Assembly: GCA_023389575.1 (NCBI GenBank)
Contig: JAEWEG010000018.1
Coordinates: forward strand, 186,001 to 250,000
Source of the DNA: Chloroflexota bacterium
GTDB lineage: Bacteria > Chloroflexota > Chloroflexia > Thermomicrobiales > UBA6265
Direction of reading: 5' to 3'
DNA: 64,000 nt
The notes under the pieces were generated by a model, which ran no database searches, was not told where the DNA came from, and saw nothing but the letters and a program-made list of their open reading frames with translations. A program made the translations under genes and the position numbers. Numbering within the stretch: the stretch's first letter is position 1; each line of letters starts with the position of its first letter. Below, in pieces: positions 27,133-34,870 of the stretch.

Positions 27133-29655
27133 ATGGCCCGACGCAAACGGATGGTCTACGACCCGCCAGGCAACCGCAAGCGCCGCCGGCGTTCTTCCTT
27201 TGGCGGTGGTGGCGATTCGTTCCTCACCCGGCGGATGTTCATCGCCAAGGGCGGCATCCTCGCCGTCTTCTCCGGCCTGGCCGCTCGCCTTGGGTACCTC
27301 CAGCTCGTCCAGGGGGAGGAGTACAAGACCCAGGCCGAGGACAACGTCATTCGCGAGGAAATCCTTCCCGCCCCCCGTGGCATCATCTACGATCGCGTGG
27401 GGCGCCCGCTCGCCGAAAACCGCCGCACCTGGGAGGTCCGGGTCACCAAGGCCGACCTTCCCGACGACGAGGCCGAGCAGCGGCGCGTGCTGGACATGCT
27501 CATCTCCTCCCTGCAGCTGGAGGATGTCGTCGTCATTCGCCCGCGCGGCGTGCCGTCTGGCTCTCGCGATACCGTGTTCCAGCGGGTCGCGGGCATGCTC
27601 GACTACAGTGAGGAAAAGGCCCGCATCGAGTTCGCTCGCTGGGAACGCGAGTGGGGGGATCGCCTCGTCCTCGTCGCCCCGGTTTCGCTCGACGATGGCG
27701 CCCGCTTCCGGGCCTTTTCCGCCGAGATCCCCGGCGTCCTGGTCATGAACGAGATCGACTTTCTCGTCGGCAATATCTGGGCAGATGAGTTGCCGATCAC
27801 GGTCAAGACCAACGTTCCCCGCTCCGTGGCGCTGACCCTCGAAGCCAACAGCATGTACCTGCCGGGCGTGAGCGTCGACGACAGCGGTCTCTCACGCCTC
27901 TATCCTGGCGGCGAGGTCATGTCGCACATCCTTGGCTACGTGCGAATGATCGACGGGGTCTCCCTCGACGACCTCCGCAACCGCGACGAGAACAACCAGC
28001 GGATCTACGACCAGAATGACACCATCGGCAAGGAAGGGCTCGAACAGGCGCTCGAAAATGAGCTGCGCGGCCGCAAGGGCCGCCGTTCCGTCGAGGTCGA
28101 CGCCAATGGCGTGGTCATGCGAACCCTGCCCGGCACCGAAACCCCGCCAGTTGAAGGAAAGAGCGTCAACCTCGCCATCGACCTCGAGTTCCAGCAGGCG
28201 GTCGGCGAGGCTCTGCGCAAGGGCATCGAGGCCGCCGCCGAAGGCAAGCGGAGGGACAACGAGGAACGGCGGGCCGAAGGCAAGCGTGAGTGGGAAATTC
28301 CCAACTCCGGCGCGGCCGTCGCCTACGACCCGCGCACCGGCGAGGTGTTGGCCATGGTCAGCTACCCGTACTACGACAACCAGCTCTTCGTCACCGGCAT
28401 TTCCGCTCGCAAATGGGACGAGTACACCGCCTCGAACCAGGGTAATGCCCTCATCAACCGCACCATCGCTGAACAGTACCCACCCGGCTCCACCTACAAG
28501 ATCTTCCTGGCCGCGTCGGCCCTCCAGCAGGGCACGCTCCAGCCGTCAGACACCCATTACTGCTCGGGCGCGATCTTCGTACCCACCGAAGGCAACCTCG
28601 CCGAGGGGCTCACCATGGCTTGCTGGATCGGCTGGCAGGGACGGAATCACGGCACCATCGATCTCTACGACGCCATCGCCCAGTCCTGCGACACCTACTT
28701 CTACAACGTCGCGGTCTCCAAGACGACGCTTCAGTACTCAAACGAGAACGTGTACTACTTCGACTGGAACCTGCTCCCGCAAAGTGTCGCATCGGACAGT
28801 CGTCACGTGTTTAACGGTCTTGGCATCGATCCCCTTGCCGACGATATGCAGAACAAGTTCTGGTTCGGCAAACCCACCGGCATCGAAATCCTTGGAGAGG
28901 CCCGCGGACGTTTCCCGGATCGTGAGTGGAAGCAGGAAACCTTCGACGGTGAAGGCTGGTCTGTCGGTGACACGCTCAACGTCTCCATCGGCCAGGGTGA
29001 GATGAATGTCACACCGTTACAGCTCACCATGAATGTCTCCGCCTTTGCCTCCGGAGGTGTTATTCGCCAGCCTCGTCTGGTGCACTCGTGGCTCAACCCT
29101 GGCGGTGGCGAGGAGAAAGTCGAGCCCGTCGATCTCTCCAACATCGACTTCGACCAGGAACACCTCGATGTCATCGTCGAGGGCATGCGGCGCGTGGTCC
29201 ACGATCCTCAGGTCGGTACCGCCCATCACAACACCATCGATGGAGTACAGGTGACGAAGTGGCCGCTCACCAACCCCGAGGACGAGGAAGACGAACTCCA
29301 GATCGCGGGCAAGACCGGCACCGCCGAATTCGGCGAGGTCGACTCCATCGGCGCGCGTGACTCCCACGCCTGGTTCACCTGCTTTGCCCCCGTCGAGGAG
29401 CCGGAAATCGCCGTCTCGGTCGTTATCGAGGCCGGTGGTGAGGGCTCGACCTATGCGGTCCCCGTGGTCGACGAGATTCTCCGCGCCTGGATGGAACTCA
29501 CCGGCAAGCGCCCTAGGGGCACCGTGCTGGAACGCACCCCAACTCCGCCGATCCCCGGCCAGGAACCAACACCCGAAGCCTCACCCGTGGCTTCGCCGGA
29601 GGCCACCCCAAACTCCGCCACGCCTGTCCCCAACGACGAAGAGGACGAAGGCTGA
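27133..29655 (+). CDS. mrdA: Penicillin-binding protein 2 (elongasome transpeptidase)
   Basis: 840 residues, longer than the usual 600-700. A basic cytoplasmic N-terminus (RRKRMVYDPPGNRKRRRR) is followed by one membrane anchor (GGILAVFSGLAARLGYLQL), a pedestal/dimerisation domain with APRGIIYDRVGRPLAENRR, and the transpeptidase domain. Catalytic motifs are PPGSTYKIF (SxxK), QSCDTYFYN (SxD) and AGKTGTAE. The tail is a Pro/Thr/Ala linker ending in acidic residues. It cross-links peptidoglycan during side-wall growth, with a SEDS partner that is not encoded nearby. Confidence 0.97.
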   Translation: MARRKRMVYDPPGNRKRRRRSSFGGGGDSFLTRRMFIAKGGILAVFSGLAARLGYLQLVQGEEYKTQAEDNVIREEILPAPRGIIYDRVGRPLAENRRTWEVRVTKADLPDDEAEQRRVLDMLISSLQLEDVVVIRPRGVPSGSRDTVFQRVAGMLDYSEEKARIEFARWEREWGDRLVLVAPVSLDDGARFRAFSAEIPGVLVMNEIDFLVGNIWADELPITVKTNVPRSVALTLEANSMYLPGVSVDDSGLSRLYPGGEVMSHILGYVRMIDGVSLDDLRNRDENNQRIYDQNDTIGKEGLEQALENELRGRKGRRSVEVDANGVVMRTLPGTETPPVEGKSVNLAIDLEFQQAVGEALRKGIEAAAEGKRRDNEERRAEGKREWEIPNSGAAVAYDPRTGEVLAMVSYPYYDNQLFVTGISARKWDEYTASNQGNALINRTIAEQYPPGSTYKIFLAASALQQGTLQPSDTHYCSGAIFVPTEGNLAEGLTMACWIGWQGRNHGTIDLYDAIAQSCDTYFYNVAVSKTTLQYSNENVYYFDWNLLPQSVASDSRHVFNGLGIDPLADDMQNKFWFGKPTGIEILGEARGRFPDREWKQETFDGEGWSVGDTLNVSIGQGEMNVTPLQLTMNVSAFASGGVIRQPRLVHSWLNPGGGEEKVEPVDLSNIDFDQEHLDVIVEGMRRVVHDPQVGTAHHNTIDGVQVTKWPLTNPEDEEDELQIAGKTGTAEFGEVDSIGARDSHAWFTCFAPVEEPEIAVSVVIEAGGEGSTYAVPVVDEILRAWMELTGKRPRGTVLERTPTPPIPGQEPTPEASPVASPEATPNSATPVPNDEEDEG

Positions 29656-29669
29656 CATCAAGCCAACAG

Positions 29670-29702
29670 GAACGGGGCCGGATTAAATCCTGCCCCGTTC
29701 TT
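29670..29702 (+). terminator. Terminator of mreD-mrdA
   Basis: Stem GAACGGGGC / GCCCCGTTC extended inward by GGATT / AATCC with one mismatch, starting 15 bp after the stop codon. Confidence 0.7.
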
Positions 29703-29751
29703 CCGTCACGCCAGCCTATATTTTTGGCGCCAGGAAATAACAAAATATTGA

Positions 29752-29790
29752 CGTCATCCAGGGCGAAGCGACGGATCCATGGACGAAGTC
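29752..29790. repeat. Dispersed 39-bp repeat, copy B
   Basis: Second copy of the element at 20235-20273, 36 of 39 positions identical, again downstream of a gene end. Confidence 0.75.
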
Positions 29791-29910
29791 CTTGGCGGCG
29801 CAGCCGCCACATCACAGCGATTGATCAATGGCATCGCCACGTCGGTGTTTGAATCGTCGCCACCACGCCGACCCTCGCCTGCTCGGCCTCGTGGGACCTT
29901 CGTCCTTACT

Positions 29911-30264
29911 CTACCCGGCCTTCGCCACGGCTGGCGCGCTGGCGGCGAGGACGCAGAGACCATCCACGGCCGCCCAGTACGCCTGCTCTGGGTCGTCGAC
30001 CATCGTCCCGTCATCAATCGCGCAGCGCTGCCCATCGGCCAGCACCTCGCCTTCCGGATCGATCTCCTCCACACGCCACACGTAGCGAGCCTGGCCCAGG
30101 TCTCCACCCGGCGTGCGCTTCGCGATCGTCACCAGGTACCGCCGCCCGTTGCTCGGCGTCCGTAGCGACACCGACCCGAGCATCTTCCGATCCTTCAATT
30201 GCCGAACCGGCTCCAACGCCAGCTCGGTCATCTGCACCGCTATCCTGTCGAAACAATCAACCAT
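29911..30264 (-). CDS. Hypothetical protein
   Basis: 117 residues from ATG 30264. It reads as a compact cytoplasmic protein: LKDRKMLGSVSLRTPSNGRRYLVTIAK, ARYVWRVEEIDPEGEVLADG, DDPEQAYWAAVDGLCVLAAS. Residue composition looks coding; there is no signal peptide. No clear SD, and I do not recognise a family. Divergent from the MBL-Rieske gene. Confidence 0.5.
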   Translation of the reverse strand: MVDCFDRIAVQMTELALEPVRQLKDRKMLGSVSLRTPSNGRRYLVTIAKRTPGGDLGQARYVWRVEEIDPEGEVLADGQRCAIDDGTMVDDPEQAYWAAVDGLCVLAASAPAVAKAG

Positions 30265-30511
30265 GAGGTACTCGTCGCTCGCAATACACCTGCTTGCCGG
30301 CAGCCCCCGGCAAAGACTTCTCCTCGAAGTGTACCCCGCGCTTTTCGGGCACGCCCCACCCGTTTGCGCGTTGCGTGGGCCGCGATGGCCCTCGTAGAAT
30401 CATCGCAGCAATGGGGCACCTGGCTGGGCTTTCGCCTGCCTTCTCACCACCCCTTCCCGCCTTCGCACGCGCATCGCCACATCGCGTGTCGCCCTCATCA
30501 AGGAACACAAC

Positions 30512-32083
30512 GTGCAGGTTACCTTCCTCGGTCATGCAGGCATGTACATCGATACGAAGCACGGCTCCATCCTCTGCGATCCCGTCTTCAACTCGTCCTA
30601 CTTCGGCTCATGGTGGGTATTCCCGGCCAACGACCAGCTCGATTTCACGCCCTACGTCAATCCGGATTACCTCTTTCTCTCCCACACCCACCTCGACCAT
30701 TTCGACGAGAAGTTCCTCCGCGAGCACGTCAGCAAGGGAGCGACCGTCATTCTTCCCGACCACCCGCTTGGCTTGGTCGAGAAGTGGCTTCGCAAGCTCG
30801 GCTTCACGAAGTTCATCCAGACCCGCAGCGCCGAGAGCATGGACATCAACGGCCTCAAGGTGATGGTCACCTCGCTCGTCGCGCCCGCCGACGGCCCCCT
30901 CGGCGACTCCGGCCTCTGCCTCGACGACGGCGAGGTCCGCATGTTCAACCAGAACGACTCCCGCCCGGTCCACTTCGAGGCGCTGGAGGCGTTCGGTCCA
31001 TACGATGTCCATTTCCTGCAATACTCCGGCGCCATCTGGTATCCGATGGTTTACCGTTTCCCGCAGAAGATGAAGGACGCCCTCAGCAGCAAGAAGCGCG
31101 TCACCCAGATGGAACGCGCCCTGCGCTACGCCAAGCAGATCGGCGCTCCCCACATCGTCCCCAGCGCCGGTCCGCCCTGCTTCCTCGACGACGACCTGAT
31201 GTACCTCAACGACTTCGATCGTGACCCGAACAACATCTTCCCCGACGCCACGGTCTTCCTCGAACTCGTTGACGAAGTCGACTGGACCCAGGGCCACCTC
31301 ATGGTTCCCGGCAGCGTCATGACCATCGAGCCGGGCGCGAAGGTCTCCGTCCAGCATCCCGGAACGGATGAGGAAGCCCTCGCGCCGTATACCCACAAGC
31401 GCGAGCACATCGCCGCCTACAAGCAGCGCAAGCAGGCAGAACTCGATGCCATCCTCGCCTCCCTGCCCAGCGGCGAGGTCGAAATCTTCCCGGCCATCAA
31501 GGAATGGTTCGAACCGATCCTCGAACTCGCCGACCAGACAGCCCTCGGCATCGACGACACCCTGCTTCTCGAACTCGGGGAAGGCGGCCAGATCGTCATC
31601 GACTTCGTGAACCGCCAGGTTCGCGAGTGGGACGGCGTCTCTCCGAATCGCTTCGTCTTCCACATCCCCCACCAGCTCGTGGAGTACTGCATCATCAACC
31701 ACGAGGAAGACTGGGTGAACTACATTTTCCTCTCCTGCCGCTTCGAGGCCGAACGCAAGGGCACCTACAACGAGTTCCTGTACAGCTTCTTCAAGTGTCT
31801 GTCGATCGAACGCATCGAATACGCCGAGGGCTACTACGTCGAACAGCACCACGAACAGCAGACCTTCGAGTGCGAGGGCTACACTATCCAGCGTCGCTGC
31901 CCGCACCTCAAGGCCGACCTGGAACGCTTCGGCGAGGTCGACAACGGCATCCTGACCTGCACCCTGCATGGATGGCAGTTCGAACTCGAAACCGGCAAAT
32001 GCCTCACCAGCGACGACAAGAAGCTCTACTCGAAGAAAATCGAGGACTCCGAGCCCTCGCTCACGGGTACCGCCGGTGAGTAA
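30512..32083 (+). CDS. Metallo-beta-lactamase-fold hydrolase fused to a Rieske domain
   Basis: 523 residues from GTG 30512, with AAGGA 7 nt upstream. The N-terminal UlaG-like MBL domain has MQVTFLGHAGMYIDTK and the metal motif LSHTHLDHFDE (about residues 57-67). The C-terminus carries a Rieske [2Fe-2S] site: RRCPH and, 17 residues on, CTLHGW (about 463-487), two Cys and two His with proper spacing. Hydrolase plus redox centre recalls CMP-Neu5Ac hydroxylase, but the domain order is reversed. The substrate is unknown. The last 8 bp overlap the epimerase gene. Confidence 0.85.
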   Translation: MQVTFLGHAGMYIDTKHGSILCDPVFNSSYFGSWWVFPANDQLDFTPYVNPDYLFLSHTHLDHFDEKFLREHVSKGATVILPDHPLGLVEKWLRKLGFTKFIQTRSAESMDINGLKVMVTSLVAPADGPLGDSGLCLDDGEVRMFNQNDSRPVHFEALEAFGPYDVHFLQYSGAIWYPMVYRFPQKMKDALSSKKRVTQMERALRYAKQIGAPHIVPSAGPPCFLDDDLMYLNDFDRDPNNIFPDATVFLELVDEVDWTQGHLMVPGSVMTIEPGAKVSVQHPGTDEEALAPYTHKREHIAAYKQRKQAELDAILASLPSGEVEIFPAIKEWFEPILELADQTALGIDDTLLLELGEGGQIVIDFVNRQVREWDGVSPNRFVFHIPHQLVEYCIINHEEDWVNYIFLSCRFEAERKGTYNEFLYSFFKCLSIERIEYAEGYYVEQHHEQQTFECEGYTIQRRCPHLKADLERFGEVDNGILTCTLHGWQFELETGKCLTSDDKKLYSKKIEDSEPSLTGTAGE

Positions 32084-32495
32084 TTCATTGAACGCCGCTG
32101 GCGAGCTGCGACTGCATCACATCGGCATCGTCGTCGAAGATCTCGATGTCGCGGCGGCCAGCTACGAACGCCTCGGCTTCTCCGACGGCGAGCGGTTCTC
32201 GGTTCCCGAACAGGGCATCGAAGCCATCGTCTACATGGCCGGCCTGGGCTACATGGAACTCATCCAGCCCACCGATCCGGAAGGCGCCATCGGCCGGTAC
32301 CTCGCCAAGCGCGGCCCTGGCACCCACCACGTCGCTTACGCCGTCGACGATATCGCCGCATCGCTCGACCGGCTTCGCGCCGCTGGCGTCCGCCTCATCG
32401 ACGAAGCGCCTCGCGCCGGTACGCACGGCTGGCGCATCGCCTTCATCCACCCGGAATCCTGCCAAGGCGTCCTCACCGAACTCGTCCAGGAATGA
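32076..32495 (+). CDS. mce: Methylmalonyl-CoA epimerase (VOC superfamily)
   Basis: 139 residues. GTG 32076 overlaps the upstream stop by 8 bp; TTG 32088 is an alternative and neither has a good SD. The VOC metal ligands are visible: LHHIGIVVED, THHVAYAVDD and the terminal LTELVQE, with YMELIQPT and GIEAIVYM as in known epimerases. It interconverts (S)- and (R)-methylmalonyl-CoA. The mutase catalytic subunit is 13 kb away at 45509. Coupling to an MBL-Rieske gene is unexpected. Confidence 0.85.
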   Translation: MSNSLNAAGELRLHHIGIVVEDLDVAAASYERLGFSDGERFSVPEQGIEAIVYMAGLGYMELIQPTDPEGAIGRYLAKRGPGTHHVAYAVDDIAASLDRLRAAGVRLIDEAPRAGTHGWRIAFIHPESCQGVLTELVQE

Positions 32496-32656
32496 GGATC
32501 ACAGGGGACATGGCCGAACGGGTAATGCAGTCCCCAGATCACCCCGTCGGCCGGGCACCGTCCTCCCTTCCGTCCAGGCGAACCAGGGTAACGTGGGGCG
32601 ATCCCGCCGGGTGTTCAGCCGATCCGAGGTGAAGCAGGACGAGGCGAAAAGTGTAT

Positions 32657-32690
32657 GGATCCACGGCCCGCGAAGCGGGTCTGTGGATCC
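32657..32690. repeat. Dispersed hairpin element, copy 1
   Basis: Stem-loop with outer arms GGATCCAC / GTGGATCC and an inner stem GCCCGC / GCGGGT, followed by TGTC. A second copy at 38725 keeps the inner stem and changes the outer arms in a compensatory way. Confidence 0.75.
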
Positions 32691-32778
32691 TGTCTTCCCT
32701 CACCAACTCCTCACTCGGATTGAGCATGAGCAGGCTGTGCCGTTGTTGCGACTCACACCAAACCCGTAGAATCCCAGG

Positions 32779-32994
32779 GTGATCTACGAATTCTGGGACC
32801 TGCGTTCCAACAACCTGATCGATGCGGTTTCGTCCGAAAACGAAGCGCGTGAAATGTTGCGATGTGCGATGGATAAGCACGGCGAATGGGCCGTGGAATT
32901 CGTCATGCTACTTGAAGACGACCCTGATCGAGACGCCAAGACCGTCCTCGGCATCGGCTCGGAACTGCTCGCATATATCCGCGAAGCGGTATAG
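32779..32994 (+). CDS. Small protein of the YEFWD family (copy 1)
   Basis: 71 residues from GTG 32779 (weak SD). It opens MIYEFWDLRSNNLIDAVSS and ends in a short helix LLAYIREAV; the middle is acidic (LLEDDPDRD). It is a paralogue of the protein at 33419 (YELWDSKSLNMIDSF), with another unknown gene between them. Local GC is lower than in the flanking genes. Function unknown; one possibility is a small partner protein of the 33082 product. Confidence 0.6.
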   Translation: MIYEFWDLRSNNLIDAVSSENEAREMLRCAMDKHGEWAVEFVMLLEDDPDRDAKTVLGIGSELLAYIREAV

Positions 32995-33081
32995 CTGAAT
33001 GTCAGACACTCGGCCTCCTCGCACCGTTCTGAGCACGGAGTTCCGCCAAATGTTGCTAGTGAAGCAGGTCTGGAGTGAGGC

Positions 33082-33435
33082 GTGCCGAAGACGGTCTATC
33101 GCATCGTAGTCGACGACCCGGTTTCGGAACGAGACCTGATGACCTATGAAGAGCTTGGGCTGGTGACTCACGTCACGGACCCGGACGCGAGGCGGATGCG
33201 GACTGGCTTGTCAGTGTTCGTGTCACTCGCGCACGCTCGGAAGAAGGCAAAGGGCTTGCCTTGGAAAGGGAAATGCCGGATCGCGGAAATCGTCTTGCCA
33301 GACGCTACGGAATTCACCTTGGAGCAAACCGGTCGTCAATCGAGCAGGCACTATACTTTGTGGTGTGATCGTGAAGTTGTTCGCGGCTCCATCGCTCGAA
33401 TTCATCAGGTGATTGAAGATGCCGGCAATGTATGA
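33082..33435 (+). CDS. Hypothetical protein with YRIV, GLSVF and RHYTLW motifs
   Basis: 117 residues from GTG 33082, with GGAG 6 nt upstream. Conserved-looking blocks are the N-terminal KTVYRIVVDDP, TGLSVFVSLAHARKKAKGLPWKG and LEQTGRQSSRHYTLWCD. The order Tyr-Arg, Ser, then Glu/His-Tyr loosely recalls ADP-ribosyltransferase/RES folds, but I cannot establish this. It is flanked by two paralogous small genes and overlaps the second, suggesting a functional unit. No signal or membrane segment. Confidence 0.6.
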   Translation: MPKTVYRIVVDDPVSERDLMTYEELGLVTHVTDPDARRMRTGLSVFVSLAHARKKAKGLPWKGKCRIAEIVLPDATEFTLEQTGRQSSRHYTLWCDREVVRGSIARIHQVIEDAGNV

Positions 33436-33676
33436 ACTCTGGGATTCCAAATCCCTGAACATGATCGACTCCTTCGTATCGGCGGCCGAGGTGGAACTTG
33501 CGGTTACGGCTATCCTGGCAACCACCGGGATGGATTCACTTCGCCCGCTCGTTCTTGTTCGTGAGACCGACGACGGTGAAAGCGAGACTGTCGCTGAAGG
33601 AGAGGCGATCATCGTCGCCGCAAAGCGGTTGCTAGCCATGGAGAAGTCGGCCTCTCCCGCCAGACGCTCCGCCTGA
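33419..33676 (+). CDS. Small protein of the YEFWD family (copy 2)
   Basis: 85 residues from ATG 33419 (AGGTGA 6 nt upstream); ATG 33428 is an alternative that matches the start of the paralogue. Opening MPAMYELWDSKSLNMIDSFVS, then TDDGESETVAEGEAIIVAAKRLL. It overlaps the 33082 gene by 17 bp, so translation is coupled, and it ends 4 bp before the HD gene. Function unknown. Confidence 0.6.
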   Translation: MPAMYELWDSKSLNMIDSFVSAAEVELAVTAILATTGMDSLRPLVLVRETDDGESETVAEGEAIIVAAKRLLAMEKSASPARRSA

Positions 33677-33680
33677 CCCG

Positions 33681-34283
33681 GTGCTCGACCTCCAGGACCG
33701 CCTCGCCTTCCTCACCGCCACCGACGCCCTCAAGCACGTCACCCGCGCCAACCGTGTCGTCAACGGCGCCCGCCAGGAAAACGTCGCCGAACACACCTGG
33801 CACGTCACCCTGCTCGCGATGCTCTTCGCCGACGCCGCCTCCCCCGATACCGACCACAATCGCGTGCGCGACCTCCTCATCATTCACGACCTGGTCGAAA
33901 TCCACGCCGGCGACACCGTCATCTGGGACAACATTCCGGCCTCCGAAACCGCCGCCCGCGAAGCCGAAGCCGCGGCTCGCCTGTTCGCGCTCCTGCCAGA
34001 AGCCGATCGGGCCCGATTCGCCTCACTCCACGACGAGTTCGCCGCGCAGGTCACCGTCGAGGCCCGGTTCGCTCGCGCCATCGATGCCCTTCACCCGATG
34101 TTCATGAGCTGGGGGCCCGCCGGAATCGGCCATCCCAATCCCGATCTCACGCCGTCGCGGGTGCTCGAGCGCAAGCGCATCGACATCGAGGAGTTCCCCA
34201 CCCTCTGGGAACTTGCCAACCACCTCGTCAGCACCGCCGTCGAACGTGGCCTCATCTCGCGAGGTGACGCACCTCCGACGTGA
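33681..34283 (+). CDS. HD-domain phosphohydrolase (YfbR/HDDC2-like)
   Basis: 200 residues from GTG 33681. HD motifs: RQENVAEHTWHVTLLAMLFAD (His), LLIIHDLVEIHAGDTVIWD (His-Asp, Glu and Asp), and FARAIDALHPMFM (last Asp). This layout matches YfbR/HDDC2 5'-deoxynucleotidases, which hydrolyse deoxynucleoside monophosphates. It follows the small-gene island by 4 bp but has the GC content of the chromosome, so it may only share a transcript. Confidence 0.88.
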   Translation: MLDLQDRLAFLTATDALKHVTRANRVVNGARQENVAEHTWHVTLLAMLFADAASPDTDHNRVRDLLIIHDLVEIHAGDTVIWDNIPASETAAREAEAAARLFALLPEADRARFASLHDEFAAQVTVEARFARAIDALHPMFMSWGPAGIGHPNPDLTPSRVLERKRIDIEEFPTLWELANHLVSTAVERGLISRGDAPPT

Positions 34284-34383
34284 TCCATTCTTCGAAGTTC
34301 GCGGTCATTGCGATGGACCTGTGAACGTGTAACCATCCACGCATTGGTTAGACACGTTCACACCCAATCGAAAGGCAATCCCC

Positions 34384-34812
34384 GTGCTGAAAGGTATCGA
34401 CCCGCTGCTCACGCCCGAATTGCTGAAAATCCTCGCCGAAATGGGCCACGGCGACGAAATCACCCTCGTTGACGCCAACTTCCCGGCGGTCGCGACCGCG
34501 CGGCGCCTCGTTCGCCTCGACGGCATCTCCCTCCTCGACGCCTCGCGAGCCGTGCTCTCCGTCTTTCCGCTGGATACCTTTGTCGACATGCCGGTCGCCA
34601 CCATGCAAATGGTCGACACGCCGGACATCATTCCCGACGTCCAGGCCGATGTCTTCGCGCTGGTCAACGAGATCGAGGGCCGCGCGGTCGAGGTCGATCA
34701 TGTCGAGCGGTTCGCCTTTTACGAGCGCGCCCGTGAGTCGTTCGCCATCGTCGCCACCGGTGAAACACGACCCTACGGAAACGTGACGTTCAAGAAGGGC
34801 GTGATCAACTAA
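34384..34812 (+). CDS. fucU: L-fucose mutarotase / RbsD-FucU family protein
   Basis: 142 residues. It has the FucU pattern: GIDPLLTPELLKILAEMGHGDEITLVDANFPA (catalytic His in MGHGD) and the C-terminal RPYGNVTFKKGVI. FucU/RbsD decamers interconvert sugar anomers (fucose or ribose). Length and the terminal motif favour FucU. It faces an enolase-superfamily gene and, beyond it, a sulfatase. Confidence 0.9.
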   Translation: MLKGIDPLLTPELLKILAEMGHGDEITLVDANFPAVATARRLVRLDGISLLDASRAVLSVFPLDTFVDMPVATMQMVDTPDIIPDVQADVFALVNEIEGRAVEVDHVERFAFYERARESFAIVATGETRPYGNVTFKKGVIN

Positions 34813-34826
34813 TCAATCACGCCCTT
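34795..34826. terminator. Hairpin overlapping the fucU 3' end
   Basis: Perfect 11-bp stem AAGGGCGTGAT / ATCACGCCCTT. Its left arm encodes the last fucU codons. It lies between convergent genes. Confidence 0.65.
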
Positions 34827-34870
34827 CGGGGTCGGAAAATGCGATTGTCAGCGGGCCGAGCCGCCCGGTC

